The notes beneath the pieces were generated by a model. The model ran no database searches. It had not been told where the DNA came from and saw nothing but the letters and a program-made list of their open reading frames with translations. A program made the position numbers and the translations under genes. 64,000 nucleotides of DNA from Sphingobium aromaticiconvertens (GTDB lineage Bacteria; Pseudomonadota; Alphaproteobacteria; Sphingomonadales; Sphingomonadaceae), in assembly GCF_037154075.1 (NCBI RefSeq), contig NZ_JBANRJ010000001.1, positions 2,723,501 to 2,787,500 of the forward strand. Reading direction: 5' to 3'. Below, piece after piece: positions 1 to 8,326 of the stretch (positions are counted from its first letter, which is position 1; each line of letters starts with the position of its first letter).

Positions 1-195
1 CTCCCAATCTCTTATCTGCTCATTCCCCTGCTCTTCATGGAGAAAGAGATGAACTTCCCTGTTGCATTCCTCGTGGATAATTTCGCCGGCCTCCAGGAAC
101 GTGCCATCAAGTGTATCGGCGACTTCTATATAGAGACGCTCGCGCGTCAGGTCCGCCCCGATCGTGACATGACCCAAGCCCAGCCTGGTGCCTGA
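1..195 (+). CDS. C-terminal end of an unidentified protein (cut by window edge)
   Basis: Reading frame 1 is open from the first base to a TGA at 193-195 and gives 64 residues. It starts LPISYLLIPLLFMEKEMN and ends RPDRDMTQAQPGA. The first dozen residues are hydrophobic; the rest is mixed and moderately charged. I do not recognise the family. The GntR-type gene follows 9 bases later on the same strand, so the two may be co-transcribed. It could be an unrelated neighbour of the lasso locus or an upstream part of it. The reading frame is clear but the function is unknown. Confidence 0.5.
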   Translation, partial: LPISYLLIPLLFMEKEMNFPVAFLVDNFAGLQERAIKCIGDFYIETLARQVRPDRDMTQAQPGA

Positions 196-204
196 GGCTC
201 TTGC

Positions 205-852
205 GTGTCGCCCGAACCCGTCACTGCGGAGCGGACATATCAACGTCTAAAGCTCGATATCATGTCAGGGCGCTTCCGGCCCGGTGCTCTCGTTGTTTCC
301 CAGATGGTTGCGGAGGAGTTTGGCACCAGTATTTCCCCGGTTCGTGATTCCATGCAACGCTTGGTCGGCGAACGCCTGCTTGGCCATCACGAGGGCGGAG
401 GCTTTGAAATTCCCGCGGTGACCGCCGAAGGCCTTCGCGATCTTCATATCTGGCATGGTCAGGTAGTCCGCCTTGCCGTCAAGGAGGGTAAGCCCGCCGC
501 ATTGCCGCAAAATTTGCTCGCGGGACTCGAGGAACTCGATCCCGAGGATTCTTACCGGATCGTGCAGAAGACGACGGATCTGTTCCAGCAGCTAGGAAAA
601 GCATCCACCAACTCTGAACATGGCCCGACGATTGCCGCAATCAGCGACCGGCTGTTTGCGTTTCGACTCCACGAGCATGGGTTGAAGGATCGCAAGGCAG
701 AGCTGATCAGGATCTGGAATGTGATCGTTTCGGGTCAGGATTCGACCGCGCGTGAGGTCCTATGGGCCTACCATCGGCGACGAATCCGCCGCGTCGATAC
801 CCTGTTACGTGCCTTCTACGCTGCCAAAGGCGCGCAAAACCAACGGTTATGA
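205..852 (+). CDS. GntR-family transcriptional regulator of the lasso locus
   Basis: 215 residues from a GTG start with a possible GAGG ribosome site at 194-197. Residues about 8-75 form a GntR-type winged helix: YQRLKLDIMSGRFRPG, then a helix-turn-helix around VAEEFGTSISPVRDSMQRL and a wing near GHHEGGGFEIP. The rest is a helical C-terminal domain shorter than a typical FCD effector domain. It lies 121 bases upstream of the lasso precursor on the same strand. GntR-type genes are known next to other proteobacterial lasso loci, so control of this locus is a reasonable inference. The ligand is unknown. The start codon is not certain. Confidence 0.8.
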   Translation: MSPEPVTAERTYQRLKLDIMSGRFRPGALVVSQMVAEEFGTSISPVRDSMQRLVGERLLGHHEGGGFEIPAVTAEGLRDLHIWHGQVVRLAVKEGKPAALPQNLLAGLEELDPEDSYRIVQKTTDLFQQLGKASTNSEHGPTIAAISDRLFAFRLHEHGLKDRKAELIRIWNVIVSGQDSTAREVLWAYHRRRIRRVDTLLRAFYAAKGAQNQRL

Positions 853-890
853 CGTTATGCCCGGACATCCGCCTTATTTGCTCCCAAGAT

Positions 891-906
891 GAGCACTTAT
901 AAGCTC
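891..906. promoter_or_regulatory. Palindrome upstream of the lasso precursor (possible operator or -10 region)
   Basis: The sequence GAGCACTTATAAGCTC contains the perfect 8-bp palindrome CTTATAAG (896-903) flanked by near-symmetric GAGC/GCTC. It sits about 70 bp upstream of the precursor start and 40 bp after the GntR gene. It could be a GntR operator or contain a TATAAG -10 box. No convincing -35 at standard spacing was seen, so the call is tentative. Confidence 0.3.
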
Positions 907-973
907 GGGTATATGCGTCCTCACCGGTAGCCTCTCCCCTGTCGCAACACTGCGGCAATTCATGGAGGTTGAT

Positions 974-1108
974 ATGGAACGCGAAGAAATGACGACCGAC
1001 GCCGATTTCATCGATCTGGGCCAAGCCAGCCAGCTCACCGAAGGCAACGGCGACAATGGCGGAGACACGAACGGGAAGCAGCTGCTGGGCGGGCTCTCCG
1101 ACGACTAA
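974..1108 (+). CDS. Lasso peptide precursor (sphingonodin-like)
   Basis: 44-codon gene. ATG 974 is chosen because GGAGG at 964-968 lies five bases upstream; ATG 962 and ATG 989 are in the same frame. The leader ends FIDLGQASQLTE, with the conserved Thr at position -2 (T22). The predicted core is residues 24-44: ring part GNGDNGGD, then tail TNGKQLLGGLSDD. Gly1 and Asp8 would form an 8-residue isopeptide macrolactam; Asp8 is the only acid at positions 7-9. The C-terminal GGLSDD resembles sphingomonad lasso peptides of the sphingonodin type, from memory. The processing genes follow directly. My hand-calculated neutral monoisotopic mass for the cyclised 21-mer is about 1984.87 Da. The expected product is a secreted threaded peptide; its activity is unknown. 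Confidence 0.88.
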   Translation: MEREEMTTDADFIDLGQASQLTEGNGDNGGDTNGKQLLGGLSDD

Positions 1109-1114
1109 CGACGA

Positions 1115-1142
1115 TGGTGCGCGGTCGTGAGGTCGCGCACCA
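1115..1142 (+). promoter_or_regulatory. Stem-loop between lasso precursor and B gene
   Basis: TGGTGCGCG (1115-1123) and CGCGCACCA (1134-1142) form a perfect 9-bp stem around a 10-nt loop, 6 bases after the precursor stop codon. A smaller competing hairpin CCAC-TTC-GTGG lies at 1140-1150. No T-run follows, so it is not a classical terminator. Hairpins in this position are known in other lasso operons, where they favour precursor mRNA over the processing genes. It argues that B starts after the hairpin, at 1174. Confidence 0.7.
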
Positions 1143-1173
1143 CTTCGTGGGAGATGAGCCTGTGGGATTTGCC

Positions 1174-1827
1174 ATGTCTCAGACGGTCAGCTTCGCACTG
1201 GTCGATGACCAACCGGTGTTCCTGGATCTGGCCAATGACAGGTATCTGCGCCTGAACCAGACTCAGGAACGCGCATTCCTGTCCCTGCTGTCCGATCGTC
1301 TCCACCAACAGAAGCATGGCCAGGCGATCGCCCAATTAGTGGCAGGAGGCCTTCTTCTTCCGGTCGGTTCTCATGAGAAACCGATGGCTTGCGCGGCATT
1401 GCCTTTACCATCCTCAAGCCTTTTAGAAGGCCCACTGCCAGGGGCAGGCTTAGGGCTGATCGCAAGTGCCCTGCTTCAGCTGCGTAGAACGAGAGGCGAC
1501 CTCAGACGCGAGTCCTTGCACGCCGTGATCGAGCGCCTGCGGCACAAGAAGAGCAGGGGCTTTGGCCTAGATGCGGACGCAGCTCGCCTTCTAGCCATCG
1601 TGGCGGCCTTCGAACGGACAAAACTTTACCTCTCTTCCTACCGTCAATGCTTGCCGCGCTCACTGGCGATGGCCATGCACCTTGCGCATGCGGGGATTTC
1701 AGCTGACCTTGTGATCGGCGTCGCCACAAAACCGTTCCGTGCTCATTGCTGGGTTCAGCATGCCGACATCGTCCTGAATGACCGTCTGGAAAGGGTTCGG
1801 AACTTCACTCCGATCCTTGTCGCGTGA
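1174..1827 (+). CDS. Lasso peptide B protein: fused RRE (B1) and leader peptidase (B2)
   Basis: 217 residues from ATG 1174, with TGTGGGA upstream. An in-frame ATG at 1114 would add 20 residues, but it lies in the stem-loop and lacks a ribosome site. Residues 1-65 are a PqqD-like RRE (FALVDDQPVFLDLANDRYLRL) that binds the leader. The C-terminal half is a transglutaminase-like cysteine protease with Cys in YRQCLPRSL (C159), His in FRAHCWVQ (H191) and Asp in VLNDR (D203). The 32- and 12-residue spacing fits the McjB-type catalytic triad. It removes the leader so that the Gly1 amine is free for cyclisation. The cyclase gene overlaps the stop by four bases (GTGA), indicating coupled translation. 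Confidence 0.9.
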   Translation: MSQTVSFALVDDQPVFLDLANDRYLRLNQTQERAFLSLLSDRLHQQKHGQAIAQLVAGGLLLPVGSHEKPMACAALPLPSSSLLEGPLPGAGLGLIASALLQLRRTRGDLRRESLHAVIERLRHKKSRGFGLDADAARLLAIVAAFERTKLYLSSYRQCLPRSLAMAMHLAHAGISADLVIGVATKPFRAHCWVQHADIVLNDRLERVRNFTPILVA

Positions 1828-3587
1828 ATGGGGTTCGCTTCATCGCTATAATCCCCGTGGCGGACGACTATGACGCCGATCACGTCGATGCGGTTTTCGC
1901 CGCCGCTCGGGCGGCGCTGGTTGGCGCAAGGACCTTCGAGGCCTACCGGCTTCAAGTCGTCAGTACCGGACCGGCCATCATCGCTCCAAAAGAAGACGCT
2001 GATCTGCTCATCTTGGGCAAGATCTTCGCCGGGCTGGGCGAACGTCCCGTGGCGAACTTATCGCCCGGTGCGAACCTTGCTATTGCCGGGTCGGCGGGTA
2101 GCTGGCTTACTGGTCAATTCTGGGGGCAATATGTTGCCTTCCTGTCAGATCCCTACAGGCACCGCGTTCACATCATCCGTGATCCGACCGGGGCGGTGCC
2201 CTGCTACTATGTGGAAAACAACGGAACAGTTTATGCCGCGTCTGACGTCGATATACTTTCGCGTTGCGGGCTGCTCCACCGCGAAATCGACTGGGTCGAG
2301 ATTGCCCGCACGTTGATTGCTGATCAACTTCGTCCCGCTTCGACAGCGTTGGTCGGCCTCCGCGAACTTCTCGCGGGAGAGCGTATGACCGTCGACCGAG
2401 ATGGCGCGGCAGTTGATCAAATCTGGTCGCCCTGGTCCTTTGCTGCGCGTGACAAGCAAATATTGGACGAACAGGAAGCCGTAGATGCAGTGAGGGCGAC
2501 GGCGCTCGGCTGTGTCCGCTCATTGGCCAGCTCATACGAGAAGATTCTCCTTAGCCTGTCTGGGGGACTGGACTCCTCCATAGTCGCTGCGTGCCTGAAG
2601 GAAGCTGGTGCAAACTTCGAATGCCTGACGATGGCTACGCTGGAGCCTGCCGGCGACGAGCGACATCATGCAGGTGTCGTCGCCAATGCAACCGGCTCGC
2701 GCCTGCACATTGCCTACGAACAGGCCGATCTTGTGAATCTCACAGCCTGCGCCGGACATTATCTGCCGCGGCCAATTGCACGCGCCTTCGCGCAATCGGG
2801 TGACCACGCGCACAGCGTCTTGGCCGACGAGCATGGTCTTGACGCCTATTTTGGTGGCGCGGGCGGCGATAATGTTTTCTGCTTCCTCCAATCGGCCGCA
2901 CCCGTGGCCGACCGACTCCTCGATGGCGAATTGGCCGGCGCTTGGAGCACCGCTGCCCATATCTCGGAGCTTGCCGAGGTGAACGCGATCAGGGTTTATG
3001 CAAAAGCTATCGAGCGAGCGTGGCTTCGCCGACGGGGCTATCGCTGGCCGCTCGATACCTCCTTTGTGAATCCCTCGGCGTCGGCGGACCTGGGAATGGC
3101 TGCCGACCATCCCTGGCTTCACGCGCCTGCAGCCGCGCGTCCGGGAAAGGCAGGCCATATTGCCTCGATCATGAAAATCCAGAACCATTTGGAAGGTTTT
3201 CCGCGGGAGCTGGTGAGGCCTATCATTTCACCCTTGCTCGCTCAGCCGCTGATGGAGGTGTGCCTTCGGATACCAAGCTGGATGTGGTGTGAAGGGGGGC
3301 GGGATCGCGCCATTGCTCGCCGCGCATTCGAAGGGCTGCTGCCCCGTGCAATCCTCGACCGGAGGCAGAAGGGCACCCCGGACGGCTTCATTGCACGACT
3401 ATATGATGAGAAGCGGCTTGCCATTCGCGACATGCTCACCGACGGGGCGTTGGCTGAGCAGGGTCTGATAGATCTGGACGCGATCGTGAAGACCGTCTCC
3501 ACCGCCGCGCCAGCGACCGGTATCGCTTTTTTCCGCATTATGGCCTTGGTAGATGTCGAAATGTGGGTTCAATCACAGCTGGATTAG
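1824..3587 (+). CDS. Lasso peptide cyclase (C protein, asparagine synthetase-like)
   Basis: 587 residues, GTG start overlapping the B stop. The N-terminal ~200 residues are a degenerate class II glutamine-amidotransferase domain lacking the catalytic N-terminal Cys. The C-terminal part is an asparagine-synthetase ATP-binding domain with the pyrophosphate loop SGGLDSS at residues 246-252 and a later GGAGGDNVF segment. This family adenylates the ring Asp/Glu side chain and joins it to the Gly1 amine, closing the macrolactam around the tail. The length is normal for proteobacterial lasso cyclases. No ABC exporter follows, which is common in isopeptidase-type loci. It ends 26 bp from the convergent isopeptidase gene. 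Confidence 0.92.
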   Translation: MNGVRFIAIIPVADDYDADHVDAVFAAARAALVGARTFEAYRLQVVSTGPAIIAPKEDADLLILGKIFAGLGERPVANLSPGANLAIAGSAGSWLTGQFWGQYVAFLSDPYRHRVHIIRDPTGAVPCYYVENNGTVYAASDVDILSRCGLLHREIDWVEIARTLIADQLRPASTALVGLRELLAGERMTVDRDGAAVDQIWSPWSFAARDKQILDEQEAVDAVRATALGCVRSLASSYEKILLSLSGGLDSSIVAACLKEAGANFECLTMATLEPAGDERHHAGVVANATGSRLHIAYEQADLVNLTACAGHYLPRPIARAFAQSGDHAHSVLADEHGLDAYFGGAGGDNVFCFLQSAAPVADRLLDGELAGAWSTAAHISELAEVNAIRVYAKAIERAWLRRRGYRWPLDTSFVNPSASADLGMAADHPWLHAPAAARPGKAGHIASIMKIQNHLEGFPRELVRPIISPLLAQPLMEVCLRIPSWMWCEGGRDRAIARRAFEGLLPRAILDRRQKGTPDGFIARLYDEKRLAIRDMLTDGALAEQGLIDLDAIVKTVSTAAPATGIAFFRIMALVDVEMWVQSQLD

Positions 3588-3613
3588 TTATCTGCGGCAT
3601 CGACACCAAGGCA

Positions 3614-5791
3614 TCACGGTCCCTTGGGCGCGCTATATGCTGTCGCGCGCAGTTGATCCCACCGAGCATATTGCGCGGCTAGGCCAGGCTCCGACGAGCG
3701 CTCGTTCTTCAGCCAGTATTCGAACCAGCGGACATTGCGCTGGTAGATTGCGAGACGGTGCGCCGGCTGGGACTTGATATGATATTCGTCCGGGAACACG
3801 AACATCTCCACGGGCTGTTTAGCGTCTTTCAGCCGGGCGTAGGTTTCGAGCGCCAGAATGAACTCATGCCCGGCGACCTGCATCAAGAGCGGGACATTTA
3901 TCTGCTTGGCATTCGCCGCGATCGAAAAACCTCTCCAAAATGCCGGGTCTGCTTGCGTCAACGAGGGGTAACCGAATGAACGAAGCTCATTGTACCAAGC
4001 CGTGCCTCCGTAAATGGCCGTCGAAGTCTCATCCATACAGCAGGTTGAAACCGAAGCGGCCGTGAAAAAGCCCGGGGCATTGACCAGTCCGAATTGCACC
4101 GTAGTCGCGCCGTCACTGAGCCCGGTTATGCCAATCCTGTTTGGATCAGCGATCCCGCGAGCGACGACCAGTTTTACTCCTTCGATGACGGTCGAGAGAT
4201 GGCTCCAGCGGTCCCGCCACCCTTTGACATTCTCGGCCTCGGCGTCCTCCCAACGTTTCCAACCCTGGTCGGGCAGAGACTCGTAGAAGAAGGGTGGGCT
4301 TTGTACGCTCAGCACCGCGAAGCCCCGCTCTGCGAAAAGGTAGATAGGATATTCGTCACCGACGCCGCCACGCAGGAAACCGCGGGATATATATTGGACA
4401 ACGATCAGCGGGATTTTATCGCCCGGTTTATATCCAGGTGGCAATATGAGATCGCCGAACGATTCAAAACCATATTGATTGCGCCAATGGAGACGCTGAA
4501 CGCGGCCTCGCCGGAACGCCGCGAAGCCGGGATTGGGATCATAGATACGGGTAACTTTTCCGCTCTGCGGATTAATGGTCACCAACTCTCGCGGTTGTGC
4601 GGCGCCTTCTCTTGTGCAGAGGAGCTTAGACCCAACCGGAGTGCAGCCCATGAGGAGATCATCGGTCACGAGTTCGCGAATGGGAGCCCTGCCAGGATTC
4701 CACCGGTAGAGAGTGAGCTGACTGTACCCCCAGCCTTCGCGCTTCAGGAAAACGAGGTCCTTGCCGAACCACCAAAGGTCCTCGATACCACGCAACTGAC
4801 CTTGGCAATTTACATCTGGGCATCGCAGGCTAGTGCCGTCCGCCGATCGGACCCAAAGGTCCGCGATACTCATCAAATGATCGGGTTTTCGCCGCTCGGT
4901 CCAGGCTATCGCTCCGGCCGGGCCGCGAACAAATTTGAGGGCATTTCTGGGCCGGCCATTGGCAACAGAGCCATCGAGAAGCGCCTGTTCTGACGGGGAG
5001 GCAATGGAGATTTCTCCACTGCCCAACTTGACCGCATAATAGTCCCTCGTCGTCGGGGCGGCAGGAAGGGGCGTTGCTCCGTCCAGCGGCACCAGATGAT
5101 CATCATACAAAAATCCATCTTTCGCCGCCGCCGCAATTCTGGTTTTCTCCCGTTCAAGCGAGGTTGCGGTCATGAAAACGATCGACGTTCCGTCGGTTGT
5201 CCATGCGAGATCCTCAATGTCTGAAGCCAAGCTGAGCAGCGTCCTCGAGGCGCTGCCGTCGGTCCGAACCAGCCACGCACCCGTGACGCCGCCTGTGCGT
5301 TTCAGATAAGCAAGCCACTGCCCGTCGGGCGACCATTTGGGGGATATGACGGCCGGCGCCCCGGTGATCGTCTGGTTTCCGCGTATCTCGGTGCTGGCCG
5401 GGATATATTCTCCGCCGGTATCAAGGAGCCTTGGCTGACCTGCCCTGTCAAGCGCGAGGACAACCAAGGCCTGGCAATAGAGGTTCGTGACTGGATCTGC
5501 CCTCGTAATTACGAAGGCTGCCCTTTTCCTGTCGGGGGAGATACCCATCGGGCTCGCTTTTGCGAAGCCGGTGTAGAAGCCGATATCCCGCAAGCGCACG
5601 AGATCATCCGCCGATATTGATCGCGGCTTGGCCCGTGGCGCGAGTTTTTCCGCTACAACGCCTGCACACGCTTCAGCCTTTAGATCACCACGCTGAACGG
5701 TTTCGGCAGCCCATGATGGCGGACATATTGTCGCCGCGGCGGCGAATATCACCGCTGCGGCACAAGTCAGGAGACTGGGCGTGCTTACCAC
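3614..5791 (-). CDS. Lasso peptide isopeptidase (S9 family, periplasmic or secreted)
   Basis: 725 residues with a signal peptide (hydrophobic residues 5-29, CPPSWAAE). A beta-propeller-like N-terminal domain precedes an alpha/beta-hydrolase domain. The nucleophile is Ser559 in GITGLSDGATT and the His is H671 in FPDEYHIKSQP. Enzymes of this AtxE type cut the isopeptide bond of an imported lasso peptide. At the expected Asp position, about 82 residues after the Ser, the protein reads QVAGHEFIL, where S9 enzymes usually have Asp. The triad may therefore be broken or rebuilt. The GTG start (GTGGTAA) overlaps the stop of the truncated TonB receptor, showing they were one operon. It converges on the cyclase gene. 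Confidence 0.85.
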   Translation of the reverse strand: MVSTPSLLTCAAAVIFAAAATICPPSWAAETVQRGDLKAEACAGVVAEKLAPRAKPRSISADDLVRLRDIGFYTGFAKASPMGISPDRKRAAFVITRADPVTNLYCQALVVLALDRAGQPRLLDTGGEYIPASTEIRGNQTITGAPAVISPKWSPDGQWLAYLKRTGGVTGAWLVRTDGSASRTLLSLASDIEDLAWTTDGTSIVFMTATSLEREKTRIAAAAKDGFLYDDHLVPLDGATPLPAAPTTRDYYAVKLGSGEISIASPSEQALLDGSVANGRPRNALKFVRGPAGAIAWTERRKPDHLMSIADLWVRSADGTSLRCPDVNCQGQLRGIEDLWWFGKDLVFLKREGWGYSQLTLYRWNPGRAPIRELVTDDLLMGCTPVGSKLLCTREGAAQPRELVTINPQSGKVTRIYDPNPGFAAFRRGRVQRLHWRNQYGFESFGDLILPPGYKPGDKIPLIVVQYISRGFLRGGVGDEYPIYLFAERGFAVLSVQSPPFFYESLPDQGWKRWEDAEAENVKGWRDRWSHLSTVIEGVKLVVARGIADPNRIGITGLSDGATTVQFGLVNAPGFFTAASVSTCCMDETSTAIYGGTAWYNELRSFGYPSLTQADPAFWRGFSIAANAKQINVPLLMQVAGHEFILALETYARLKDAKQPVEMFVFPDEYHIKSQPAHRLAIYQRNVRWFEYWLKNERSSEPGLAAQYARWDQLRATAYSAPKGP

Positions 5792-6200
5792 TTCTTAGAA
5801 ACCGTGAAGCTTAAGACCCTGCCAAAAGCCGAAAAGTTCGTCGAATCATAGGGCGACTCGTACATCTGTGTCGTTTTGATGAGGCTCGGATGGGTATCGA
5901 GTATGTTCTGCACGGAGAGGGCGACGTCGATGCCGCTGAACAGGCGGCTGTCCGACTGAAACGCATATCGCGCATTAAGATCGACCGTCGTCATCGAGCC
6001 GATGTGAACGGTCGGATCATTTCGCACGTCCTTGAGCGATCCGGTATAGTTTACATAGGCCGAGGCGATCAGCGCCCCGCCTTCTACGACGGCGCCCGCC
6101 CTTCCCCTGAAATGGGGCGGGTTGAAGATCGCACCAGCGAGCGCGACCGTCGGCTGAAGCGGGCTGAGCTTCTGATCGCTTTTGAGATAGGTGCCGGACG
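5785..6200 (-). pseudogene. TonB-dependent receptor, C-terminal remnant cut by IS21
   Basis: About 138 codons up to the IS end at 6201. The frame encodes beta-barrel strands (GRAGAVVEGGALIASAYVNY, SGIDVALSVQNILDT) and ends LSFTVSKKW with the terminal aromatic typical of outer-membrane barrels. Intact receptors of this family have 700-1000 residues, so the plug domain, TonB box, signal peptide and most of the barrel are missing. The open frame continues 17 codons into the IS, but those residues are IS-encoded. In isopeptidase-type lasso loci the receptor imports the lasso peptide; here it cannot be functional. The stop overlaps the isopeptidase start. Confidence 0.85.
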
Positions 6201-6250
6201 TGTTGATTGCCGTTGAGAAGTGACCCGGGGTTTTCATCGAGAAGTGACCC
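6201..6250. repeat. Left terminal inverted repeats of outer IS21
   Basis: The terminal repeat 6201-6230 matches the complement of 11012-11041 over 30 bases. An internal GAGAAGTGACCC copy lies at 6239-6250. They are IstA binding sites by family analogy. Confidence 0.9.
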
Positions 6251-6284
6251 ACCTTGCGATTATGTTTCGGATGTCACCGTTGGG

Positions 6285-7067
6285 TCAAGATGAGGTTTTC
6301 TCCTTTCGCGCTGTGGGCTGCTGAGCAGAGCTGTTTTTGAACCGGAAGCTGTCGTTGCCGGTTTCAAGGATGTGGCAGTGATGGGTCAGCCGATCGAGCA
6401 GCGCTGTGGTCATCTTGGCATCACCGAACACGGTGGCCCATTCACTGAAGCTGAGGTTGGTGGTGATGATGACGCTGGTGCGCTCGTAAAGTTTGCTGAG
6501 CAGATGGAACAGCAATGCACCGCCTGAGGCGCTGAACGGCAGATAGCCGAGCTCATCGAGGATCACGAGATCGGCGTGGGCGAGCCTTCCGGCGACCTGG
6601 CCTGCCTTGCCCTGGGCCTTCTCCTGTTCGAGCGCATTAACCAACTCGACGGTGGAGAAGAACCGCACCCGTTTTCGATGATGCTCGATGGCCTGAACGC
6701 CCAGCGCTGTCGCGATGTGGGTCTTGCCGGTGCCGGGGCCGCCGACCAGCACGATGTTGTCGGCAACGTCGATAAACTCACAGCGGTGAAGCTGGCGCAC
6801 CAGCGCTTCGTTGATCTCACTGCTGGCGAAGTCGAAGCCTGCCAGGTCGCGATAGGCCGGGAACCGCGCAGCCTTGAGTTGATAGGATACCGATCGCACC
6901 TCTCGTTCAGCAGTCTCCGCCTTCAGGAGCTGGGACAGGATCGGGATGGCGGCATCGAACGCCGGTGCACCCTGTTCCATGAGATCGGTAACGGCCTGCG
7001 CCATGCCGTGCATCTTGAGGCTGCGCAGCATGACGATAATAGCGCCGCTGGCGGGATCATGACGCAT
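6285..7067 (-). CDS. istB: IstB, ATPase helper of transposition (outer IS21)
   Basis: 260 residues if the start is the ATG at 7067, which overlaps the last 11 bases of istA as is usual for IS21. It is an AAA+ protein with Walker [10 protein letters not shown] and Walker [13 protein letters not shown], related to DnaC. IstB works with IstA in target selection and strand transfer. It appears intact, but its partner istA is disrupted, so the element can move only if IstA is supplied in trans. Confidence 0.92.
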   Translation of the reverse strand: MRHDPASGAIIVMLRSLKMHGMAQAVTDLMEQGAPAFDAAIPILSQLLKAETAEREVRSVSYQLKAARFPAYRDLAGFDFASSEINEALVRQLHRCEFIDVADNIVLVGGPGTGKTHIATALGVQAIEHHRKRVRFFSTVELVNALEQEKAQGKAGQVAGRLAHADLVILDELGYLPFSASGGALLFHLLSKLYERTSVIITTNLSFSEWATVFGDAKMTTALLDRLTHHCHILETGNDSFRFKNSSAQQPTARKEKTSS

Positions 7068-8248
7068 GGCGGCTCTCCCGACGCAGAGCGTCATAGCGCT
7101 CGACATTGGCCATCGGCTCGCTGACCAGTCTCAGCGCCTGTGGCGCCGTGACCGGCGGCGTTGTCAGCGGCTTGCCGTCGAGCAGACGGTGCAGGAGGTT
7201 GAGGATATGGGTCTTGGTTGGAACGCCCCCCTCCAACGCCATCGTGACGGCCGTCAGCACGGTCTGCTCGTCATGATGCAGCACCAGGGCCAGGATCTCG
7301 ACCATCTCCCTGTCACCGCCAGGAGACCGCAACAGATGCCGCTGCAGCCGCTGGAAGGGATCAGGCAGTTCAAGGAACGGCGCCCCATTGCGCAGGGCAC
7401 CTGGCTTGCGCTGCACCACCGCCAGATAATGGCGCCAGTCATAGACGGTGCGCCCCGGCCCATCGTGGGATCGTTCGATGATACGCTGGTGTTCGCACAG
7501 CAACTGTCCCTCGGCGACCACCAGGAAGCGGTCGGGATAGACGCGCAGGCTGACGGGGCGGTTGGCGAACGACGCCGGCACGCTGTAGCGGTTGCGCTCG
7601 AGATGGACGAGGCAGGTCGGTGAGACCCGCTTGCCATACTCGACAAAGCCATCGAACGCCCTGCCTGTCGGCATCAGGCTCGCCACCTCATCCGCCCAGG
7701 CATCAGCGACAGACCCGGGCTCGATTCCGTGCGGAATATCCTGCCATAGCGCCTTGCAGCGCTCCTCCAGCCAGATGTTCAAAGCGTCGAGGCTCTGAGT
7801 CTGGGGGACAGGCTGCCACAGGCGATGCCGTGCATCCTGCACGTTCTTCTCGACCTGGCCCTTCTCCCACCCAGCGGCCGGATTACAGAACTCGGCCTCG
7901 AACAGATAATGGCTCACCATCGTCAGGAAGCGGGCGTTGACGGTCCGGCTCTTGCCGCGCCCGACCTTGTCGACGGCAGTCCTCATGTTGTCGTAGATGC
8001 CGCGTCGCGGCACGCCGCCCAGCACGCGGAACGCATGATTATGGGCGTCGAACAGCATCTCGTGGGTCTGCAGTAGATAGGCCCGCACAAAGAAGGCGCG
8101 ACTGTAGCTGAGCTTGAAGTGCGCGACCTGCAGCTTGGTGCGCACGCCATCGATGATCGCCCAGTCCTCGCTCCAGTCGAACTGGAACGCCTCACCCGGT
8201 GCGAAGGACAACGGCACGAAGGTGCCTCTGCCGCTCATCTGCTGCTGG
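7057..8248 (-). pseudogene. istA: istA 3' part (outer IS21), split by inner IS21
   Basis: About 395 codons containing the DDE integrase core (FQFDWSEDWAII, then YDNMRTAV and EKGQVEKNVQ motifs) and the C-terminal domain ending RRESRHAS. The open frame begins at ATG 8238, but the alignment continues to the inner IS boundary at 8248. Joining this piece to 10592-10937, with one GCTGG target copy removed, restores one uninterrupted frame (RDDYRRQQQMSGRGTF). The gene is therefore broken only by the insertion, which is probably recent. Confidence 0.9.
8244..8248. repeat. Target-site duplication GCTGG, left copy
   Basis: GCTGG directly precedes the left end of the inner IS21; the partner is at 10592-10596. 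Removing the IS and one copy restores the outer istA frame. Confidence 0.9.
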
Positions 8249-8326
8249 TGTCAACGGGCACCGAAGTTTCCCTAAAAGTGGGCGCCTAAAATTCCCTGCT
8301 TTGGCTGGGCGGATTGATGTCGGTGA

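Noticed and set aside
1114-1173. Upstream start (ATG 1114) for the lasso B gene
   Set aside because: It lies inside the stem-loop, has no ribosome site, and the extra 20 residues do not belong to the RRE domain.
4094-4993. 299-codon open frame on the plus strand
   Set aside because: It is antisense to the isopeptidase gene, has no recognisable domain and is a shadow of the GC-rich coding frame.
5785-6252. A complete 155-residue protein starting inside the IS end
   Set aside because: The first 17 codons are IS terminal sequence; the rest is the C-terminus of a much larger receptor.
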